Assembly: GCF_008642295.1 (NCBI RefSeq)
Contig: NZ_CP029190.1
Location: 2,838,501-2,902,500, forward strand
DNA from: Streptomyces venezuelae
GTDB taxonomy: Bacteria > Actinomycetota > Actinomycetes > Streptomycetales > Streptomycetaceae
Length of the DNA stretch: 64,000 nucleotides
Reading direction: 5' to 3'
Shown: one piece after another, positions 52,414 through 61,360 of the stretch
Numbering within the stretch: position 1 is the first letter of the stretch
How the letters are laid out: each line of letters starts with the position of its first letter
Program-made: the position numbers and the translations under genes
Notes under the pieces: generated by a model
Told to the model about the DNA's origin: nothing
Database searches by the model: none
Seen by the model: only the letters and a program-made list of their open reading frames with translations

Positions 52414-54436
52414 CGCGGTCAGCCTCTCGTTCGGTGGTCTCGCCCGAGCCGGGCGCCCGGGGCACCACCCGGGCTCCGTTGCCCGGCAGCGCGGTCGGGT
52501 CGGCCGGGACCGGCACGGCCGTGGTCACCGCAGGTCGCGGCGGTATCGGCGAACGGTGGTCCGGGCCGCCGCCCGGCGCGGCCGGATCGGTGCCGCCGGG
52601 CCGCCCGCCGACACCCATGCCGACCCCGACACCGACGCCGACGCCCGTCCGCCCCACGGCACCGTTCGCACCCTTCGCACCGTTTACAGCGGAGGCCGCA
52701 GCCGCCTTCGCGGCGGCCTTCTCGGCCGCCGCCCTGGCCCGGTTGGCGCGCGAGTCCTCGGGCTCCAGCGGGATCGGGGAGCCGCGCAGCGGTTCGTCCG
52801 CGGTACGCGGCAGGGTCAGCCGGAACTGCGAGCCGCCGCCCGGTTCGCCCCAGGCCTGCAGCCAGCCGCCGTGCAGCCGGGCGTCCTCGACGGCGATGGA
52901 CAGGCCGAGGCCGGTACCGCCGGTGGTACGGGCCCGGGCCGGGTCGGCGCGCCAGAACCGGTTGAAGACGCGGGTGGCCTCGCCGGGCTTCAGGCCCACG
53001 CCGTAGTCCCGTACGGCGACCGCCACCGCGCCGCCCGCCGAGGCGAGCCGGACCACGACATCGCGGCCCTCGCCGTGCTCCACGGCGTTGACGACCAGGT
53101 TGCGCAGCACCCGCTCGACCCGTCGGGAGTCCGCTTCGGCGATCACCGGCTGGGTGTCGCCGAGCACCCGGATCCGGGTGCCCTTGCGTTCGGCCAGCGG
53201 CTCGGCGCCGTCGATGACCCGGCGTACGACGTCCCGCAGGTCTATGGGCTCCGCCTCCAGGGCCGCCGCCCCCGCGTCGAACCGGCTGATCTCCAGCAGG
53301 TCGGCGAGCAGCGACTCGAAGCGGTCGAGCTGTCCGGCCAGCAGTTCGGCGGACCGGGCGGTGATCGGGTCGAAGTCGACGCGGGCCTCGTGGATGACGT
53401 CGGCGGCCATCCGTACGGTGGTCAGCGGGGTGCGCAGCTCGTGCGAGACGTCGGAGACGAACCTCCGCTGCATCCGGGAGAGGTCCTCCAGCTGCTGGAT
53501 CTTGTTCTGGAGGTTCTGGGCCATCTTGTTGAAGGCCTCGCCCAGCCGGGCGATGTCGTCCTCGCCGGTGACCTTCATCCGTTCCTGCAGCCGCCCGGCG
53601 GAGAGCCTCTCGGCGATGCCGGCGGCCATCCGCACCGGGGTGACCACCTGGCGTACGACGAGCCAGGCGATGGCGCCCAGCAGGACGACCACGAACAGGC
53701 CGGCCGTGGCGATGGTGCCCTTGACCAGGGTGAGGGATTCCTCCTCCTGGGTGAGCGGGAAGAGGTAGTACAGCTGGTACGGCTCGCCGTTGATGTCGGT
53801 CAGCCGCTTGCCGATCACCAGCGCCGGCTCGGCCGGGGTGTTCGGCGTGCCGTAGTGGATCTTCGAGAACGTCTGGTGGGCTCCGACCTTGGTGTCCACG
53901 GCCTCCCGGAGGTCCGCGGGAACGCTCGCCACGGGGTCGACCTCGCCGGAGGCCCGCGCTCCGCGCACGCCTCCGGTGCCCTGGTCGCCTTCTCCGGCGC
54001 CCAGGGCAACCACCTCGAAGGCGGTCTGGCCACCACTGGCGAGCTGCTTGACCAGCCCGTTCATCCAGGTGCTGGCGTCCCGGCCGACGTTGTTGTCGAC
54101 GCTCGCGGGCTCCTGCCCGTCCACCGCGGCCGGGGCGTTCGCCTTCTCCTGGGCGACCGCGAACCCGCCCGCGGCCTGGCTCTGCGCGGCCTCCTGCTTG
54201 GCGTCGAGGAGCCCGTTGCTGACCTGGCCGATGACGACGAAGCCGAGCAGCAGGACCACGCCGAGCGACATCAGCAGGGTGGCGGCGACCACCCTGAGCT
54301 GGATGTTCCGCCGCCACAGCCGGACAGCAGGAAGCAGCGGCCGGCGCGCCAGTCGCGCGAAGAGCCGCAGTACGGGGCTGCCGGGCGCCCCGTCCTGGAG
54401 CAGCCGGCCGGCCCGCGGGGACCTGCCGGGGGTCAT
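52403..54436 (-). CDS. mtrB: Sensor histidine kinase MtrB
   Basis: A 677-residue membrane kinase. TM1 is near 48-70, the extracellular sensor spans about 75-240, and TM2 is near 243-262. HAMP follows (RQVVTPVRMAAGIAERLSAGRLQERM), then the phospho-accepting His in VSDVSHELRTPLT (near 333). The ATPase has N-box NLVVNAVEHGEG, G1 RDYGVGLKPG and G2 GGTGLGLSIAVEDA. A C-terminal extension of about 130 residues after the kinase core is low-complexity, including a GVGVGVGVGMGVGG run and alanine-rich stretches. It starts 2 bp after the mtrA stop. MtrAB coordinates cell wall, division and development in actinobacteria. Confidence 0.96.
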   Translation of the reverse strand: MTPGRSPRAGRLLQDGAPGSPVLRLFARLARRPLLPAVRLWRRNIQLRVVAATLLMSLGVVLLLGFVVIGQVSNGLLDAKQEAAQSQAAGGFAVAQEKANAPAAVDGQEPASVDNNVGRDASTWMNGLVKQLASGGQTAFEVVALGAGEGDQGTGGVRGARASGEVDPVASVPADLREAVDTKVGAHQTFSKIHYGTPNTPAEPALVIGKRLTDINGEPYQLYYLFPLTQEEESLTLVKGTIATAGLFVVVLLGAIAWLVVRQVVTPVRMAAGIAERLSAGRLQERMKVTGEDDIARLGEAFNKMAQNLQNKIQQLEDLSRMQRRFVSDVSHELRTPLTTVRMAADVIHEARVDFDPITARSAELLAGQLDRFESLLADLLEISRFDAGAAALEAEPIDLRDVVRRVIDGAEPLAERKGTRIRVLGDTQPVIAEADSRRVERVLRNLVVNAVEHGEGRDVVVRLASAGGAVAVAVRDYGVGLKPGEATRVFNRFWRADPARARTTGGTGLGLSIAVEDARLHGGWLQAWGEPGGGSQFRLTLPRTADEPLRGSPIPLEPEDSRANRARAAAEKAAAKAAAASAVNGAKGANGAVGRTGVGVGVGVGMGVGGRPGGTDPAAPGGGPDHRSPIPPRPAVTTAVPVPADPTALPGNGARVVPRAPGSGETTEREADRGEG

Positions 54437-54438
54437 GG

Positions 54439-55128
54439 TCAGCTCGGTCCGGCCTTGTAGCCCACGCCGCGGACCGTCACCACGATCTCGGGGCGCTCCG
54501 GGTCCTTCTCGACCTTGGAGCGCAGCCGCTGCACGTGCACGTTGACCAGCCGGGTGTCGGCCGCGTGCCGGTAGCCCCAGACCTGCTCCAGCAGCACCTC
54601 GCGGGTGAACACCTGCCAGGGCTTGCGGGCGAGGGCGACCAGCAGGTCGAACTCCAGCGGGGTCAGCGCGATCGATGCCCCGTCCCGCTTGACCGAGTGC
54701 CCGGCCACGTCGATGACCAGGTCACCGATGGCCAGCTGCTCGGGCGCGGGCTCCTCGGAGCGCCGCAGTCGGGCCCGGATACGGGCGACCAGCTCCTTGG
54801 GCTTGAACGGCTTGACGATGTAGTCGTCGGCCCCCGACTCCAGGCCCACCACCACGTCGACCGTGTCGCTCTTGGCGGTGAGCATGACAATTGGCACGCC
54901 TGATTCGGCGCGGATCAGCCGACAGACCTCTATGCCGTCCCTTCCGGGCAACATGAGATCCAGCAGCACCAGGTCCGGCTTGGCCTCGCGAAAGGCAGCC
55001 AGGGCCTTGTCGCCGTCCGCGACGAACGACGGCTCGAAACCTTCTCCACGCAGCACAATGCCGAGCATCTCGGCCAGCGCGGTGTCGTCGTCGACGACAA
55101 GGACGCGTCCCTTCATGGTTGACATCAT
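54439..55128 (-). CDS. mtrA: Response regulator MtrA (OmpR family)
   Basis: A 229-residue OmpR-type regulator. Receiver: VLVVDDDTALAEML, phospho-Asp in DLVLLDLMLPG (near 56), MLTAKSD and IVKPFKPKEL. The winged-helix C-terminus ends DTRLVNVHVQRLRSKVEKDPERPEIVVTVRGVGYKAG. ATG 55128 (MMSTMKG) is chosen because it gives the usual 229-residue length; ATGs at 55125 and 55116 are also in frame. It leads the mtrA-mtrB-lpqB operon. A triple 11-bp repeat about 85-117 bp upstream is a candidate control site. Confidence 0.97.
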   Translation of the reverse strand: MMSTMKGRVLVVDDDTALAEMLGIVLRGEGFEPSFVADGDKALAAFREAKPDLVLLDLMLPGRDGIEVCRLIRAESGVPIVMLTAKSDTVDVVVGLESGADDYIVKPFKPKELVARIRARLRRSEEPAPEQLAIGDLVIDVAGHSVKRDGASIALTPLEFDLLVALARKPWQVFTREVLLEQVWGYRHAADTRLVNVHVQRLRSKVEKDPERPEIVVTVRGVGYKAGPS

Positions 55129-55212
55129 CCCATTAGCCAATCGTGACCCGGCGTGAGCTGGCACACAGGGGAGGTCCGGTGATCCGGTCGTCCAGTCTGC
55201 CGCCTCGGCGGG

Positions 55213-55245
55213 CGGCCATGAACCGGCCGTGAAGCGGCCGTGAAG
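55213..55245 (-). promoter_or_regulatory. Triple 11-bp direct repeat upstream of mtrA (PHO-box-like)
   Basis: On the mtrA coding strand the sequence reads CTTCACGGCCG, CTTCACGGCCG, GTTCATGGCCG: three consecutive 11-bp units with a conserved TTCA. Streptomyces PhoP binds 11-bp direct repeat units of the kind GTTCACC..G, so this fits an OmpR-family site. It could be bound by PhoP or by MtrA itself. The match outside TTCA is only partial. Confidence 0.55.
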
Positions 55246-55426
55246 GCGTGCGCGGAACCGGGACAGCGGCCAGAATTTGCGGGGGACGGCCGGTCCCCTC
55301 GGAGATCACCCATGACACGATGGCAACAGGGCGGCCATCAGCGACAGGCGATCGGCTGCCCATGATCAACGATTGACGACCGACGACCGGTGGCTGCGAC
55401 GCACGGGCACCCCTGAAGGAGCGACG

Positions 55427-56743
55427 ATGAACGACTCTCCGGGCTGGGCCTCGCCCGGATCCGACCCGTCCGACGGCGAAAAGCCGGCGGCCGGTCCGCA
55501 GCCCACCCCGTCGGAGCGGCCCGACGCCAACCCGGCCTCGAAGCCGGACCCGGACTCGAACGCGGACGCGAAGCCGAAGTGGTCGGCCGAGCAGCCGCCG
55601 CCCGGCCAGTGGTCCAACCCGGGCACCGGCCAGACCCCGCCACCGGCCGCCCCGCAGCCCGGCACGGGCTGGGGCTCGTACGGACAACAGCCCGGCCGGC
55701 CCCCGTACGCCGGTCCGTACGGCACGCCCGGCGGCCCCGGCGGCTGGGGCAAGCCCCCCGCGGCCAAGCCCGGAGTGATCCCGCTGCGCCCGCTCGGCGT
55801 CGGCGAGATCCTGGACGGCGCCGTCACCACCATGCGCACCCACTGGCGCTCGGTGCTGCCCATCACCATGGCCGTGGCCGTCATCATCCAGCTGATCAGC
55901 CTGACCCTGCAGCGCACCGTGCTGTCCGAGTTCATGGTCGTGCCGGACGAGGACGCCACCCCCGAGGAGGTCCTCGACTCCCTCGGCGGCACCATGGTGG
56001 TCACCCTGACCGACAGCTTCATCCAGCTCGTCGGCTCCGTGATCGTCACCGCCATCCTCACGATGATCTTCAGCCGGGCGGTGCTCGGCCAGGCCTCCAG
56101 CATCGGCCAGGCCTGGCGCGGAGCCCGCCCCCAGCTGCTCAAGCTGGCGGGCCTGGCCCTGCTGCTGACCGTCGGCGCCCTCGTGGTCGCCGCCGTGCTG
56201 ATGCTGCCCGGCCTCGCCGCCGACAGCACCGGCCTGATCGTCTTCGGCCTGATCGTCGCCCTCGGCCTCATCGCCTGGCTGTGGATCAAGTTCGCCCTGG
56301 CCTCCCCCGCCCTGATGCTGGAGCGGGGCTCCATCCCCCAGTCCCTGCGCCGCTCCTCGAAGCTGGTCGGCGGCTCCTGGTGGCGGATCTTCGGCATCTC
56401 GGTCCTCACCAATGTGATCACCGGGTTCGTGGGCGGCACGATCGTCGCCGTGTTCGCCTTCATCGGCAGCCTCTTCACCAGCGAAGGCGCCTCCGGCTTC
56501 CTCGAGGGAACCGCCGTGGGCAGCTGGCCCTACCTGATCATCGCGGGCATCGGCGGGGTCATCGCCCTGACCATCGTGCTGCCGATGCAGGCCGGTGTCA
56601 CCGTCCTGCTGTACATCGACCAGCGGATCCGCCGCGAGGCCCTGGACCTTGAACTCGCCCGCGCCGCCGGCGTCGAGAACTACGGCGACAGCGGCAGCCA
56701 GGGCGACGCCCACGGCGGCAACCGGCCGCCGGCCGGGGGCTGA
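55427..56743 (+). CDS. Glycerophosphoryl-diester-phosphodiesterase-type membrane domain protein
   Basis: A 438-residue integral membrane protein with GAAGGAG before ATG 55427. The first 120 residues are a disordered Pro/Gly/Ser segment. The membrane part (about 125-410) has several hydrophobic helices and matches the GDPD membrane-domain family (IPLRPLGVGEILDGAVTTMRTHWRSVLP, LASPALMLERGSIPQSLRRSSKLVGGSWWRIFGI). There is no phosphodiesterase active site, so it is the membrane module only. It is the first gene of a rightward five-gene operon, divergent from mtrA. Confidence 0.85.
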   Translation: MNDSPGWASPGSDPSDGEKPAAGPQPTPSERPDANPASKPDPDSNADAKPKWSAEQPPPGQWSNPGTGQTPPPAAPQPGTGWGSYGQQPGRPPYAGPYGTPGGPGGWGKPPAAKPGVIPLRPLGVGEILDGAVTTMRTHWRSVLPITMAVAVIIQLISLTLQRTVLSEFMVVPDEDATPEEVLDSLGGTMVVTLTDSFIQLVGSVIVTAILTMIFSRAVLGQASSIGQAWRGARPQLLKLAGLALLLTVGALVVAAVLMLPGLAADSTGLIVFGLIVALGLIAWLWIKFALASPALMLERGSIPQSLRRSSKLVGGSWWRIFGISVLTNVITGFVGGTIVAVFAFIGSLFTSEGASGFLEGTAVGSWPYLIIAGIGGVIALTIVLPMQAGVTVLLYIDQRIRREALDLELARAAGVENYGDSGSQGDAHGGNRPPAGG

Positions 56744-56747
56744 TGCG

Positions 56748-57488
56748 GTGACCGGCACGGGGGGCATGTGGGACACCGGGGCCACGGCGGTCCTGCCCAT
56801 CGGCGCGACACCGCCGGTGACCACACCGCGCGACGCGGCCCGCGAGGCCGCCGAACGCGAACTGTCCAAGCCGATGTACCACGAGAACGACCCCAGCCTG
56901 CTCGACCGGGCCATGCGGAAGTTCTTCGAGTGGGTCGACGAGCTGTTCGGCGCGGCCTCCGGGGCAACCCCCGGAGGCACGCTGGGCATCGTCGTGATCA
57001 TCCTGCTGGTCGTCCTGGCCGTCGGCCTGCTGTGGTGGCGGCTCGGCACCCCCCAACGGGTCCTCGGCAGCACCGGCACCCTCTTCGACGAACGCGCCCG
57101 CAGCGCCGCCGAACACCGGGCCGCCGCCGAGGCGCACGCCGCCGCGGGCCGCTGGACCGAAGCCGTCCAGGACCGGATGCGCGCCCTCGTGCAGTCCCTG
57201 GAGGAACGCACCCTGCTGGACCCCCGCCCCGGCCGCACCGCCGACGAGGCCGCCGCCGAAGCCGCGGTCCCGCTGCCGGCCCACGCCGCGGACCTGCGCA
57301 CCGCCGCCCGCATCTTCGACGACGTCACCTACGGCGGCCGGACCGCCGACCAGGCGATGTACGCCCGGCTCCAGGAGCTCGACCTCGCCGTCGAACGCAC
57401 CAGGCCCGCCCTGGCAGCCGCCGGAGCCACCGGAGCCGCCGCACCCGGTCCGACCGGACCCGCCGGCCCCTCGGAGGGCAGCTCATGA
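56748..57488 (+). CDS. DUF4129 membrane protein
   Basis: A 246-residue protein from GTG 56748, 4 bp after the previous stop. It has one transmembrane helix (TLGIVVIILLVVLAVGLLWWRL, about 78-98) and a C-terminal DUF4129 domain (EAHAAAGRWTEAVQDRMRALVQSLEERTLLDPRPGRTADE, FDDVTYGGRTADQAMYARLQELD). DUF4129 proteins travel with MoxR/DUF58 cassettes. It is coupled by ATGA to the next gene. Function unknown, but related to TgpA-type transglutaminase C-terminal domains. Confidence 0.88.
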   Translation: MTGTGGMWDTGATAVLPIGATPPVTTPRDAAREAAERELSKPMYHENDPSLLDRAMRKFFEWVDELFGAASGATPGGTLGIVVIILLVVLAVGLLWWRLGTPQRVLGSTGTLFDERARSAAEHRAAAEAHAAAGRWTEAVQDRMRALVQSLEERTLLDPRPGRTADEAAAEAAVPLPAHAADLRTAARIFDDVTYGGRTADQAMYARLQELDLAVERTRPALAAAGATGAAAPGPTGPAGPSEGSS

Positions 57489-58777
57489 CCGCCCCGGCCA
57501 CCCCGCCCGCCCCGGCCACCCCGACTGCGCCGACCGCACCGGCCGGCACCTCCACCGCCCCCAGCCCCGCAGAGGTATGGCGGCGGTCCCGCGGATTCCT
57601 GCTCGCCCTCGGCATCCTCCTCGTCGCCGGAGTCGCCCTGGCCGCCATCGGCTCCGGCACCCGCCACGGCGCCCTCGACCCCCGCTCCCCCGACCCCCTC
57701 GGCAGCCGCGCCCTCGCCGAACTCCTCGCCGAACGCGGGGTCAGCACCCGGGTCGTGACCTCCACTCAGGAGGCCGCCGACGCCGCCGGACCCGACACCA
57801 CGCTCCTCGTCGCCGACCCCGCGCTGCTCGGCCCCGCCCAGCACAGCATCCTCCGCACCGCCATGGACCTCTCCGGCGGTCGCACCGTCCTGCTCGCCCC
57901 GGACGACGACGCCACCCGCGCCCTCACCCCCGGGGTCGACTCCCGCATGAGCACCGGCGCCGAAGTCCGCGACCCGGACTGCACCCTGCCCGCCGCCCTC
58001 TCCGCGGGCCGCGCCATGACCGGCGGCGACCTCCGCTACCACACCGTCAACCCGGCGGCCACCGGCTGCTACCCGGACGGTGGCCGGCCCACCCTGCTGC
58101 TCCTCCCCGGCACCGCCGGCGGCGACACCGTCCTCCTCGGCAGCACCGCCCCGCTCCACAACGAAACCCTCGCCAGGGAAGGCAACGCCTCCCTCGCCCT
58201 GCAACTCCTCGGCACCCGGCCGCAGCTCGTCTGGTACCTGCCCTCCGTCGCCGAACTCGCCGAGTCCGGCGGGGTCGAGGAAAAGGGCTTCGTCGAGCTC
58301 ATCCCGGCCGGCTGGAGCTGGGCCCTGCTCCAACTCACCGTCGCCGCCGCCCTCGCCGCCCTCTGGCGCGGCCGACGCCTGGGCCCGCTGGTCACCGAGA
58401 ACCTCCCGGTGGTGATCCGCGCCTCCGAAGCCGCCGAGGGCCGCGCCCGCCTCTACCGCAAGGCCGACGCCCGCGACCGCGCCGCCACCGTGCTGCGCGC
58501 CGCGGCGCGCGAACGCCTGGCCGCACTGCTCGGCGTACCGCCCGCCCAAGCACACGACCCGGCCGTCCTGCTGCCCGCCGTCTCCGCGGCAACCACCGGC
58601 CCGGCCCACCCACCCCAAATCCAGGCACCTGCCACGGATCTGACCACACATCCGGCCCGGAATCCGGCCCGGGAGCCGTCCTGGCTCCTCTTCGGCAGCA
58701 CTCCTGCCGACGACGCGGCACTCGTCGCGCTCACCGACCACCTCGACGCCCTCGAAAGAGAGGTCCGCTCCTCATGA
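57485..58777 (+). CDS. DUF4350 membrane protein
   Basis: A 430-residue protein starting inside the previous stop (ATGA). It has a Pro/Thr/Ala-rich start, one transmembrane helix (about 37-57) and an extracytoplasmic DUF4350 domain with a GATase1/IFT52-like fold (SRALAELLAERGVSTRVVTS, TLLVADPALLGPAQ, GGRTVLLAPDDDA). A second helix (about 280-298) precedes a cytosolic tail. It is a constant partner of the MoxR/DUF58 cassette, perhaps as a ligand-binding or assembly component. Coupled by ATGA to moxR. Confidence 0.85.
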   Translation: MTAPATPPAPATPTAPTAPAGTSTAPSPAEVWRRSRGFLLALGILLVAGVALAAIGSGTRHGALDPRSPDPLGSRALAELLAERGVSTRVVTSTQEAADAAGPDTTLLVADPALLGPAQHSILRTAMDLSGGRTVLLAPDDDATRALTPGVDSRMSTGAEVRDPDCTLPAALSAGRAMTGGDLRYHTVNPAATGCYPDGGRPTLLLLPGTAGGDTVLLGSTAPLHNETLAREGNASLALQLLGTRPQLVWYLPSVAELAESGGVEEKGFVELIPAGWSWALLQLTVAAALAALWRGRRLGPLVTENLPVVIRASEAAEGRARLYRKADARDRAATVLRAAARERLAALLGVPPAQAHDPAVLLPAVSAATTGPAHPPQIQAPATDLTTHPARNPAREPSWLLFGSTPADDAALVALTDHLDALEREVRSS

Positions 58778-59757
58778 CGTCCCCGACCACCGAGTCCGCC
58801 GCCTCGGCGGACCGCGCCCGCGCTTCCCTCGAAGCGCTCCGCACCGAAATCGGCAAGGCCGTGGTCGGCCAGGACTCCGCCGTCACCGGTCTCGTCGTCG
58901 CGCTGCTCTGCCGCGGCCACGTCCTCCTCGAAGGCGTCCCCGGCGTCGCCAAGACCCTGCTCGTACGGGCCCTCGCGGCCTCCCTCGAACTCGACACCAA
59001 GCGCGTGCAGTTCACCCCCGACCTGATGCCGTCCGACGTCACCGGCTCCCTCGTCTACGACGCCCGCACCGCCGAGTTCTCCTTCCAGAACGGTCCGGTC
59101 TTCACCAACCTCCTCCTCGCGGACGAGATCAACCGGACCCCGCCCAAGACCCAGTCCTCCCTCCTCGAAGCGATGGAAGAGCGTCAGGTCACGGTCGACG
59201 GCACCCCGCGCCCGCTGCCCGACCCCTTCCTGGTCGCAGCCACCCAGAACCCCGTCGAGTACGAAGGCACCTACCCCCTCCCCGAAGCCCAACTCGACCG
59301 CTTCCTCCTCAAACTGACGGTCCCTCTCCCCTCCCGCGAGGACGAGATCGGCGTCCTGACCCGGCACGCCGCCGGCTTCAACCCCCGCGACCTCAAGGCC
59401 GCCGGCGTACGCCCGGTCGCCGGGCCCGCCGACCTCGAAGCGGCCCGCGAGGCCGTGGCCCGCGTCTCCGTCTCCCCGGACATCACCGGGTACGTCGTCG
59501 ACATCTGCCGCGCCACCCGCGAATCGCCCTCCCTCACCCTGGGCGTCTCCCCGCGCGGCGCCACCGCGCTCCTCGCCACCTCCCGCGCCTGGGCCTGGCT
59601 GACCGGACGCGACTACGTCACCCCCGACGACGTCAAGGCCCTCGCCCTGCCCACCCTCCGCCACCGGGTCCAGCTGCGGCCGGAGGCGGAAATGGAAGGG
59701 GTCACCGCCGACTCCGTCCTCACCGCGATCCTGTCCCACGTCCCCGTCCCCCGCTGA
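58774..59757 (+). CDS. MoxR-family AAA+ ATPase
   Basis: A 327-residue MoxR ATPase. It has Walker A GVPGVAKT, Walker B LLLADEINRTPPKTQSSLLEAMEE, sensor 1 ATQNPVEYEGTYPLPEAQLDRFLLKL, and a C-terminal lid (SPRGATALLATSRAWAWLTGRDYVTPDDVKAL). MoxR proteins act as chaperones that assemble or activate VWA-containing partners; the DUF58 protein encoded next is the expected partner. Its first and last codons overlap those of the neighbours. Confidence 0.95.
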   Translation: MTSPTTESAASADRARASLEALRTEIGKAVVGQDSAVTGLVVALLCRGHVLLEGVPGVAKTLLVRALAASLELDTKRVQFTPDLMPSDVTGSLVYDARTAEFSFQNGPVFTNLLLADEINRTPPKTQSSLLEAMEERQVTVDGTPRPLPDPFLVAATQNPVEYEGTYPLPEAQLDRFLLKLTVPLPSREDEIGVLTRHAAGFNPRDLKAAGVRPVAGPADLEAAREAVARVSVSPDITGYVVDICRATRESPSLTLGVSPRGATALLATSRAWAWLTGRDYVTPDDVKALALPTLRHRVQLRPEAEMEGVTADSVLTAILSHVPVPR

Positions 59758-61067
59758 TGGGCGTCACCGGACGCGCCGCCCTGCTCGCGGCCCTCGGCAG
59801 CATCCCGGTCGGCATCCTCGAACCCAGCTGGACGGGGATCCTGGCCGTCAACGGCTTTCTCACCCTGGCCTGCGCGGCGGACTGCGCCCTCGCGGCCCCG
59901 GTCCGTACGCTCCGGCTGACCCGCTCCGGAGACACCTCGGTCCGGCTGGGCGACACCGCGGACGTCCACCTGACCCTCACCAACCCGGGCCCCCGTACGC
60001 TCCGTGCCCGGCTCCGCGACGCCTGGCCGCCCAGCAGCTGGCAGCCGGGCACCGAACCGGCGGCCTCCCGGCACCGGCTCGACATCCCGCCCGGCGAACG
60101 CCGCCGCCTGACCACCCTCCTGCACCCCGCCCGCCGCGGCGACCGCACCGCGGACCGGGTCACCATCCGCTCGTACGGGCCGCTGGGCCTCTGGGCCCGC
60201 CAGGGCTCGCACTCCGTCCCCTGGACGGTCCGGGTCCTGCCGCCCTTCACCAGCCGCAAGCACCTCCCGTCCCGCCTGGCCCGGCTGCGCGAACTGGACG
60301 GCCGTACGAGCGTGCTCACCCGCGGCGAAGGCACCGAATTCGACAGCCTCCGCGACTACGTACCCGGTGACGACACACGCTCCATCGACTGGCGGGCCAC
60401 CGCCCGCCAGCACAAGGTCGCGGTCCGCACCTGGCGCCCAGAACGCGACCGGCACATCCTGATCTGCCTGGACACCGGCCGCACCTCGGCCGGCCGGGTC
60501 GGAGACGCCCCCCGCCTGGACGCGTCGATGGACGCCGCCCTGCTCCTCACTGCCCTGGCCACCCGCGCCGGGGACCGCGTGGACCTGCTGGCCCACGACC
60601 GCCGCACCCGCGCGCAGGTCCAAGGCCGCCCGCCGGGCGAGATCCTGGCCGCTTTCGTGAACGCCATGGCCCCCCTCGAACCCGAACTGGTCGAGACGGA
60701 CGCCCGCACCCTGGTGTCCACCATCCTCCGGAACGCCCCGCGCCGGTCCCTGGTGGTCCTTCTGACGAGTCTGGACGCCGCCCCCATCGAAGAGGGCCTG
60801 CTCCCCCTCCTCCCCCGTCTCACCCAGCGCCACACGGTTCTGCTCGCCTCGGTCGCCGACCCGCACGTGGCCGCGATGACCGCGGCCCGCGGCTCGGTTG
60901 ACGCGGTGTACGAGGCCGCTGCCGGCACCCAGTCCCAAGCCCAGCGCCGCCACACCGCGGACCAGCTGTTCCGCCACGGTGTCCACGTCGTAGACGCCAC
61001 CCCCGACACCCTGGCCCCAGCCCTGGCCGACGCCTACCTCTCCCTCAAAGCCGCCGGCCGCCTATAG
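59757..61067 (+). CDS. DUF58 (VWA-like) membrane protein
   Basis: A 436-residue protein whose ATG shares the last base of the moxR stop (TGATG). Two N-terminal hydrophobic segments precede an Ig-like region (VRLGDTADVHLTLTNPGPRTLRARL). The DUF58 core signature is REGTEFDSLRDYVPGDD-like (GEGTEFDSLRDYVPGDDTRSIDWRATARQHKVAVR), and then a VWA-like fold (HILICLDTGRTSAGRVGD, DAALLLTALATRAGDRVDLLAHD). It ends the five-gene operon and is followed by a strong terminator before the rRNA genes. Confidence 0.92.
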   Translation: MGVTGRAALLAALGSIPVGILEPSWTGILAVNGFLTLACAADCALAAPVRTLRLTRSGDTSVRLGDTADVHLTLTNPGPRTLRARLRDAWPPSSWQPGTEPAASRHRLDIPPGERRRLTTLLHPARRGDRTADRVTIRSYGPLGLWARQGSHSVPWTVRVLPPFTSRKHLPSRLARLRELDGRTSVLTRGEGTEFDSLRDYVPGDDTRSIDWRATARQHKVAVRTWRPERDRHILICLDTGRTSAGRVGDAPRLDASMDAALLLTALATRAGDRVDLLAHDRRTRAQVQGRPPGEILAAFVNAMAPLEPELVETDARTLVSTILRNAPRRSLVVLLTSLDAAPIEEGLLPLLPRLTQRHTVLLASVADPHVAAMTAARGSVDAVYEAAAGTQSQAQRRHTADQLFRHGVHVVDATPDTLAPALADAYLSLKAAGRL

Positions 61068-61122
61068 CCCCGCCGGCGCGGTTCCACCACCGCGCCGGCG
61101 CTTTAGGGGCCGTAAACGCAGA

Positions 61123-61161
61123 AAAGCCCCGCACCGGATCTTTCGATCGGTGCGGGGCTTT
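61123..61161. terminator. Bidirectional terminator between the DUF58 operon and the rrn operon
   Basis: AAAGCCCCGCACC (61123-61135) pairs with GGTGCGGGGCTTT (61149-61161), with A- and T-rich flanks on both sides. It is about 12 bp past the 5S rRNA 3' end. Confidence 0.92.
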
Positions 61162-61173
61162 CCCACAATGATT

Positions 61174-61291
61174 GTTCGGCGGCGTCCTACTCTCCCACAG
61201 GGTCCCCCTGCAGTACCATCGGCGCTGAAAGGCTTAGCTTCCGGGTTCGGAATGTAACCGGGCGTTTCCCTAACGCTATGACCACCGAAAC
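61174..61291 (-). rRNA. rrf: 5S ribosomal RNA
   Basis: The leftward RNA begins GTTTCGGTGGTCATAGCG at 61291 and ends ACGCCGCCGAAC at 61174, whose ends pair to form helix I. It contains the conserved CCGAACCCGGAAGCTAAGCC loop region and is about 118 nt. The last gene of the rrn operon, separated from 23S by a spacer of about 70 bp. Confidence 0.97.
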
Positions 61292-61360
61292 ACTATGAAG
61301 ATGTCAACCGGGCAACAACACGGTCGTTACTTCAGAACTAACACAGTGGACGCGAGCAAC

